Origin: Gammaproteobacteria bacterium
GTDB lineage: Bacteria > Pseudomonadota > Gammaproteobacteria > Steroidobacterales > Steroidobacteraceae
Assembly (NCBI GenBank): GCA_947469285.1
Contig: CANIOW010000009.1
Location: 1 to 64,000 of the forward strand
Reading direction: 5' to 3'
DNA length: 64,000 bases
Shown piece after piece: positions 60,101 to 64,000 of this stretch. How positions within the stretch are numbered: position 1 is the stretch's first letter; every line of letters starts with the position of its first letter. The translations under genes and the position numbers were made by a program. The notes under the pieces were generated by a model. It saw only the letters and a program-made list of their open reading frames with translations. It was not told the origin of the DNA and ran no database searches.

Positions 60101-60319
60101 CTGGCCGCTACCCACGAGATCCGCAAGATGGAGCAAGCCGAGGATAGCCGTCGCCGTGCGTTCATTTGTGCGCTTACCGCCAATGTTATGCAGCGCGACC
60201 GTGAAGGATGTGTTGCGGCCGGTATGGATGATATTTTATCGAAGCCCTTGCGGATGACAGAACTGCGCGGGGTGCTGGCGAAAGTGCATGCCGGGCTGCA
60301 GCAGCGGGCCGTCCACTAA
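57167..60319 (+). CDS. APC-type amino-acid permease fused to a hybrid histidine kinase
   Basis: A 1050-residue single reading frame with two parts. Residues 25-455 form a 12-helix APC-superfamily permease (GWVGTSAMAMGGSNQS at helix 1, GFAAPAFEAATCHVGETIDPEKNVPRA in the helix 6-7 region). Two more helices (about 474-496 and 510-533) lead to a HAMP-like segment (535-605), a coiled coil (605-660), HisKA with His672 (SHEIRTP), HATPase with Asn788 and DTGIGI from 824, and a receiver with Asp970 (LILMDLHMP). Every signalling residue is present, so it should autophosphorylate. The design parallels CbrA (solute symporter plus kinase) but with a different transporter family. Ligand unknown; amino acid or amine inferred. 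Upstream 196 bp show no clear promoter. Confidence 0.92.
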   Translation: MPTLATSPAAGSSHDNQRPHPRKIGWVGTSAMAMGGSNQSLFLITALFVGQGAITGQGSAAVPLLMLGLLLSWMAAPGWLELVLMFPNRVGGIAATCAEAFKPYSPVLANLTGVCYWWGWVPTCGLTALLSSAAIHEWYLPAIPVPLMACGIVLAFTAVNLCGVKWTARLAIPIAALSAVLAFISALAPVLTGSVSWQEASTFHLTLPFPGWFGALTSAMAGLYLIGFAAPAFEAATCHVGETIDPEKNVPRAMLASALMASVYFVILPVVWLGVLGPDALGKDLMLVLGPTFAPVLGSAAKAAAIWFMMFNMFHGTLQPLAGAARTLSQLADDGLLPEILSRRSSTDTPWVATCLTAAFSIGFLLIGDPIWLIASANFTYLISICLPSVAVWILRAEQPHLRRPYRAPRWTIALGLVAACVWGISAIFGFQQFGLPTVLIGLAFAYSGAALYAWRKFADRRQAGLPGVARSLHVKLTGAMLLVLVLDGIGYLIAVNSVSRTNLPQLSMLEDIFVAVAMLTISVGLILPGMIAHSAVEVSNAAKRLTSGTLNDFSNAMQALGRGDLDAAHARVDIRPVVVNSRDEVGEMAETFNVLQNEIARSADGLDHAREGLREARDALTETNRNLEQRVEELAAALLERQQVEIQLRQAKEAAEAADHAKSEFLAIMSHEIRTPMNGVLGFADIMKGTPLSAEQYGFVDNICKSGESLLVIINDILDYSKLDSGLFSLNPQSFNLSDCIQESMALCAPAADKNVKLKVTIEPEVPVWVIQDATRVRQVLVNLVSNAMKFTHVGSVEVRVHCELDPVNLQAHQRRLRFTVMDTGIGIAAEKIPTLFNPFSQVDTSSTREYGGTGLGLSISRNLVTLMGGDISVESVPHHGSTFTFTVLVDLVGDAQSAPANSEKQALMATDERLMPPLSILVVEDISMNQALILRLLADLGQRADTAVNGLECLQVVRKNSYDLILMDLHMPIIDGLAATHEIRKMEQAEDSRRRAFICALTANVMQRDREGCVAAGMDDILSKPLRMTELRGVLAKVHAGLQQRAVH

Positions 60320-60768
60320 CTGCCGCGGCCTATCCAGCGTTCGATGATGGCTTGTAATTCGTGCGTACGAAATGGCTTGCTGAGATAGTCGTCCATGCCG
60401 GCCGCCAAACAACGTTCGCGATAACCCCGCATGACGTTGGCGGTCAACGCGATAATGGGTACCCGTTGCTCTGTCCGGCCGGAGTCCAGCAGGGCCTTGC
60501 TAACGGTTTTTTCATGCGCACGGATGAGTAGGCTGGCAGTGAATCCATCCATCACCGGCATTTGGCAGTCCATCAGGATGACAGCGTAGACGTTTTTGGT
60601 GGCAGCCTCGGCGCCAGCGCGGCCGTCATTGGCGATGTCGATTTCATAACCGAGCGAGCGCAGCATCGCTACGCACATCTCTTGATTGATCTGGTGGTCT
60701 TCCACGAGCAGCAGGCGCCGCGCGGCGCTTTTAGTGTGTTTCCCTTCTTGTGGGGGCTGTGGTTCCAT
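60316..60768 (-). CDS. Stand-alone response regulator receiver (no output domain)
   Basis: A 150-residue protein that is a receiver domain and little else: acidic pair Glu23/Asp24, phospho-acceptor Asp67 (LMDCQMP), switch Thr in IALTANV and Lys in LSKPF. No DNA-binding or enzymatic part is present. An insert of about ten residues (SKALLDSGRT) precedes beta-4. AGG lies upstream of the ATG at 60766-60768. Its stop overlaps that of the convergent transporter-kinase gene, making it the obvious partner in a phosphorelay (inference). It lies 49 bp downstream of the propeller regulator on the same strand. Confidence 0.9.
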   Translation of the reverse strand: MEPQPPQEGKHTKSAARRLLLVEDHQINQEMCVAMLRSLGYEIDIANDGRAGAEAATKNVYAVILMDCQMPVMDGFTASLLIRAHEKTVSKALLDSGRTEQRVPIIALTANVMRGYRERCLAAGMDDYLSKPFRTHELQAIIERWIGRGS

Positions 60769-60817
60769 CTTCGCCTGCTCTCTCTGCGTGTTCAAACGTC
60801 GGCTACTGCTCAGTGCG

Positions 60818-63169
60818 TCAGTGCAGTGTTGAGTATTGTAGATCGGTTTCCCAGCGTGCTGTTTGCACATACAGCAGCGCGGTGCCATCGGCGCTGACGG
60901 TCAGCCCGCTGGCTTTGGCTGGTCTTGCCAGTGAACGCAGTGTGGTGGTTTCGCGTGAAGGCCAGGCGAGACGCACTAACTGGTGGAGCGCCGTGCCGCG
61001 TTGGCCATCCGCAGTACTGTCGCGCGCTATGAAGTAGATGGCTTCGGTGGTGACTGCCCATTGGGAAAAGTCGGGCACGGCCAGTTGCCGCGCCACGAGC
61101 AGGTCATCACCGCCCCCTTGGGTTGGCCTCGACCACAGACCGGGCCGGTCGGGGCGCGTGTACAGCAGGGTCGTGCCGTCGGTGGTTTCCTGTGCTGAAA
61201 AACCGCCCTCGAGCGTGATTTGCACTGGTGCAGCGGTTGAGGCACCTGGCACGGGGCGCCGCCAGATCTGCCAGCGAGCACCGCGAAGCGGCGGACCACC
61301 GGCCACTTCGATGACCACGGCTCCGCGGGTTGAGGCGTAGTAAATCCAGCGCCCGTCACGCGAGAAGGCCGGCACGCGTTCATCCGCCTTATCGACGGTC
61401 AGGCGGCGATGTTCGCCCGTGGCGGCGTCCACGAGATAGATTTGAAAGTAGCCGTCGACTGCTGCTGAGATCACGAGTCTGCGACCGTCGGGGGACCAGC
61501 GTGGAGTGTCAATACGCGTGGCATGCAAAGTGGTCAGCGGGTGGGCCTGCTGGCCGTCCACAGTGGCCAGCCATAGCTCAGCCCGCCCGCCTTGGTCGCT
61601 CACGAAAACCACGGAGCGACCGTCAGGGGAAAACTGCGGACCGGTCACGTGGGCAGTGGCGCCGCGCCATTCCACGGGGGGGCTGTTGGCAGGGTTGGCG
61701 TTGGTGGTTGTGGTGGCGTTGGTCGCTGACGGGGCATGTATCTTGAGGACACGCGTCATTTCGCGGGCGCGCTCGAAAACCAGGCGCTGGCCATCGCTGG
61801 ACATGGCGGGATGACGCAGGTCTGTCGCTGCCTCGAGCAACAGTTCGGGAGTGTCGCCAGTGACTGGCAGGCGCCACAGGGCCTCTGCACCCCCGCGGTC
61901 GCTGCTGCCCACCAGGCTTAGGCCGCCTGGCTCTACGAGTAACCCGCTCCAGGTAGACGCATCACGCGTCATCCGGCGTATTTCGGTGTGGCCGAAGTCG
62001 ATGCCGGCGATATCCATGTTGCCAGGCGTGCGTTCACGTGCGAAATACAGACTGTGGCCATCGGCCGAGAGCGCGGGCAGCGCGTCGCCTGGCATACCGA
62101 TGGACGGGTTCGTTAGGGCTTGACGACGACCTTGGCCAAATTTGTCATCCAAGTCGAAGGCGACGATGCGCACGGGCTCTTCGGGCGAAGGTTTCTCCGC
62201 GAAGACCAGTGACAGGCCATCCGGTGTCCAGGTGAGCGGCCCGGCGTCAGACGCATTGCACACGGTTAGTGGGTGATCTTCTTCGCCGAGTGGGCTGGTG
62301 CTGCGGAGTTCGCAATCCTGACCTTCAATCTGGTAGTAGGCGATACGTTTCGCGGAGGGAGACCAGCTCGGAAATTTGCGCTCGGCCGTGCTCGCCGGCA
62401 GCAGACGCTGCGGTTGTGTTTGTCCAAAGGCGAGGACATAGAGATCACTGGTACCGCCTGAGGGCGTCCAGCTAAAGACCACTCGTCGACCGTCGGGCGA
62501 CAGGCTGGGCGATTCCTCGCGGCCAGGCCAGTTAGTCAGTGCGATGGGGGCGGAGGGTCGTCCACGCAATACGGGTCCGCCATCTTCCATCCAGCCCAGT
62601 AAGGCGCCGCCGCCGCCGAGGGTGATCGTGGCTGCTACCGCACCAAAGATGAGCCGCCGCCGCCGCCGTGCATTCAAAAAACCGCGCATCGCGCCCGCTT
62701 CTGGCAAATCGTACTCTGGCCGTGTTTGCGCTGGCCCGTCACCGACCACTAGCTGGTAGTGACCATTAAGTGGTGAATCGATGCGGGCGTCTTCGCCGTC
62801 TAGTAGACGACGCAGTTCGCCCACGGCTAACCGTACCCGGTCGGCATGGCGCGGGTGACCATAGACCCGCGCCGCGCAGGTGTCCACCGCCATCAGTTCC
62901 CCCCGCTGACCATCAAACCCTTCGTGCAGCACCAGAAGCACGGTGAGCGTGGTCGCGCTGAGGGTGACGGTCTCTGAGGCGCGCGTTAGCGTCGCCAGGC
63001 CCGGGCGGACCAACCAGTGCCCCAGCGCAAAGTCGGTGTGCCGACTGGCATTGGGCGGCGGGGCGGCTTCAGCCGCAGGCGTCGGCAATTCGACGCCCAG
63101 CTTTAATCCGCGCTTACCCTCTTGAAGGAATTTGCGCTTTCCGGCTTCCAGATAACTGGGTTTTTTCAT
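60818..63169 (-). CDS. Membrane-anchored winged-helix regulator with TolB-like beta-propeller
   Basis: A 783-residue one-component regulator type. A cytosolic OmpR/CadC-like winged helix (about 46-142, LSATTLTVLLVLHEG ... VRLAVGELRRLLDG ... LNGHYQLV) is followed by a basic stretch and one membrane helix (about 172-193). A long periplasmic PD40/TolB-type beta-propeller (about 210-783) repeats SPSLSPDGRRVVFSW-like units. The winged helix is divergent at the recognition helix. The ATG is four bases after the prolyl oligopeptidase stop, so translation is likely coupled; no Shine-Dalgarno. Ligand and target genes are unknown. Confidence 0.85.
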   Translation of the reverse strand: MKKPSYLEAGKRKFLQEGKRGLKLGVELPTPAAEAAPPPNASRHTDFALGHWLVRPGLATLTRASETVTLSATTLTVLLVLHEGFDGQRGELMAVDTCAARVYGHPRHADRVRLAVGELRRLLDGEDARIDSPLNGHYQLVVGDGPAQTRPEYDLPEAGAMRGFLNARRRRRLIFGAVAATITLGGGGALLGWMEDGGPVLRGRPSAPIALTNWPGREESPSLSPDGRRVVFSWTPSGGTSDLYVLAFGQTQPQRLLPASTAERKFPSWSPSAKRIAYYQIEGQDCELRSTSPLGEEDHPLTVCNASDAGPLTWTPDGLSLVFAEKPSPEEPVRIVAFDLDDKFGQGRRQALTNPSIGMPGDALPALSADGHSLYFARERTPGNMDIAGIDFGHTEIRRMTRDASTWSGLLVEPGGLSLVGSSDRGGAEALWRLPVTGDTPELLLEAATDLRHPAMSSDGQRLVFERAREMTRVLKIHAPSATNATTTTNANPANSPPVEWRGATAHVTGPQFSPDGRSVVFVSDQGGRAELWLATVDGQQAHPLTTLHATRIDTPRWSPDGRRLVISAAVDGYFQIYLVDAATGEHRRLTVDKADERVPAFSRDGRWIYYASTRGAVVIEVAGGPPLRGARWQIWRRPVPGASTAAPVQITLEGGFSAQETTDGTTLLYTRPDRPGLWSRPTQGGGDDLLVARQLAVPDFSQWAVTTEAIYFIARDSTADGQRGTALHQLVRLAWPSRETTTLRSLARPAKASGLTVSADGTALLYVQTARWETDLQYSTLH

Positions 63170-63173
63170 TTGG

Positions 63174-64000
63174 TTAGTTTACCGCCGGCGCGCCGCCGGG
63201 GAGATGCAGCTGGCGGAATAGGAACGCCAGCTGGTCGGACCAGTCTTCCACCAGCATCCACGTGGGTTTGCCGGCGCCATGGCCCGCACGGGTTTCGATG
63301 TGTACCAGCACGGGATTTGAGCAGCCTTGCGCATGCTGCAGCGCGGCGCCAAATTTAAAGCTGTTCCAAGGTACGACACGGTCATCGTGGTCCGCGGTAG
63401 TGATGAGCGTGGGCGGGTAGCAGACGCCCTCTTGGACATTGTGGACGGGGGAATAGGCGCGGAGCGCAGCATAGTCGGCTGCCACTTCCGACAGGCCGTA
63501 GTCACTGGACCACCCCCGCGCATTCGCACTGGCGGTATGGTAGCGCAGCATATCCAGTACGCCCACGCCCGGTAGTGCGGCAGCGAACAAATCGGGTCGC
63601 TGCAGCAGTGTCGCCCCAATCAGCAGGCCACCGTTACTGCGTCCATGGATAGCCAGTCGGTTCGGGCTGGTCCAGCCGGAATGCACCAGCCATTCGCCCG
63701 CGGCAATGAAATCGTCGAAGACATTCTGTTTGTGCGCTTTCGTGCCGGACTCATGCCAGAGCGCGCCATACTCACCGCCACCGCGCAAGTTGGCCACGGC
63801 ATAGATGCCACCCGATTCAAGCCATACCGCCATGGGTACGCTGAAGGTCGGAGTGAGCGCCACGTCGAAGCCGCCATAGCCATACAGCAGTGTGGGGCGT
63901 TGGCTATCTTTGGGCAGGTCGCGTCGGTAGGTGAGGAACATGGGGACTCGCGTCCCATCCTTGGAGCTATAGAACACCTGTTCCGTCACGTAATCAACGC
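63174..64000 (-). CDS. Prolyl oligopeptidase, S9A family (C-terminal catalytic part; 5' end beyond window)
   Basis: The visible 275 codons hold the alpha/beta-hydrolase half. It starts with the [21 protein letters not shown] junction typical of S9A enzymes, then YGYGGF, the nucleophile Ser in GRSNGG, Asp in DHDDRVVP and His in AGHGAG. The enzyme cleaves short peptides after proline. The frame stays open to base 64000, so the N-terminal propeller is off the edge and the gene is probably intact. A GTG at 63989 is not the true start, since conserved residues precede it. It heads the compact minus-strand run with the propeller regulator and the receiver. Confidence 0.93.
   Translation of the reverse strand, partial: VDYVTEQVFYSSKDGTRVPMFLTYRRDLPKDSQRPTLLYGYGGFDVALTPTFSVPMAVWLESGGIYAVANLRGGGEYGALWHESGTKAHKQNVFDDFIAAGEWLVHSGWTSPNRLAIHGRSNGGLLIGATLLQRPDLFAAALPGVGVLDMLRYHTASANARGWSSDYGLSEVAADYAALRAYSPVHNVQEGVCYPPTLITTADHDDRVVPWNSFKFGAALQHAQGCSNPVLVHIETRAGHGAGKPTWMLVEDWSDQLAFLFRQLHLPGGAPAVN

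Overview
This 64 kb window is a chromosomal segment of a GC-rich gammaproteobacterium. The gene order supports this: holA-nadD-rsfS-rlmH-maf-rng-yhdP-tldD, rpoN-hpf-rapZ, kdsD-kdsC-lptCAB, petABC-sspAB, yraN/lpoA/rsmI-rnpB, a full mraZ-to-ftsZ-lpxC division and wall cluster, then dciA and secA. The right-end regulator/peptidase genes resemble those common in Xanthomonadales or Nevskiales-type bacteria, but the sequence alone does not fix the genus. No tRNA, insertion sequence, prophage or CRISPR array was seen.

Layout. (1) 1-3.4 kb, minus strand: a predicted zinc-responsive uptake operon with a small secreted His/Cys protein, a TonB-dependent receptor with a His-rich loop, an ABC ATPase, and an ABC permease cut by the left edge. 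A near-consensus Zur operator overlaps the promoter. (2) 3.4-14.8 kb, plus strand: DNA polymerase III delta, NAD synthesis, ribosome silencing and methylation, Maf, RNase G, the AsmA-like YhdP, a nitrilase-family hydrolase and TldD. (3) 14.8-22.6 kb, minus strand: MgtE, RapZ, HPF, sigma-54, the Lpt bridge/ATPase genes and Kdo precursor genes. (4) 22.6-29.5 kb: IbaG, MurA, a DegS-like protease on the minus strand, the cytochrome bc1 complex and SspA/SspB. (5) 29.5-33.3 kb: YraN and LpoA on the minus strand, RsmI on the plus strand, RNase P RNA, and a repeat-rich leader. (6) 33.3-52.1 kb: the dcw cluster, packed almost entirely with stop/start overlaps and headed by a sigma-70 promoter with three phased MraZ boxes, ending in lpxC. 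(7) 52.1-57.0 kb: DciA, SecA, an ArsC-family reductase and a MutT-type Nudix protein with a C-terminal extension.

(8) 57.2-64.0 kb is the most unusual region. A 1050-residue protein fuses a complete 12-helix APC-type amino-acid permease to two more helices, a HAMP-like linker, a histidine kinase and a receiver. Facing it on the opposite strand is a compact gene set: a prolyl oligopeptidase (running off the right edge), a membrane-anchored winged-helix regulator with a beta-propeller, and a stand-alone receiver whose stop codon overlaps the kinase stop. I infer a peptide or amino-acid sensing module in which the permease domain is sensor and/or transporter. The sequence does not show the ligand or the output.

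Start codons were chosen from ribosome-binding sites, overlaps and family lengths. Several GTG and TTG starts are used (nadD, maf, rng, rlmH, mgtE, lptB, kdsC, murB, secA). Some genes (the Zur-controlled small protein, lpoA and perhaps lpxC) have a -10-like hexamer almost touching the start codon and no Shine-Dalgarno, which suggests leaderless mRNAs.
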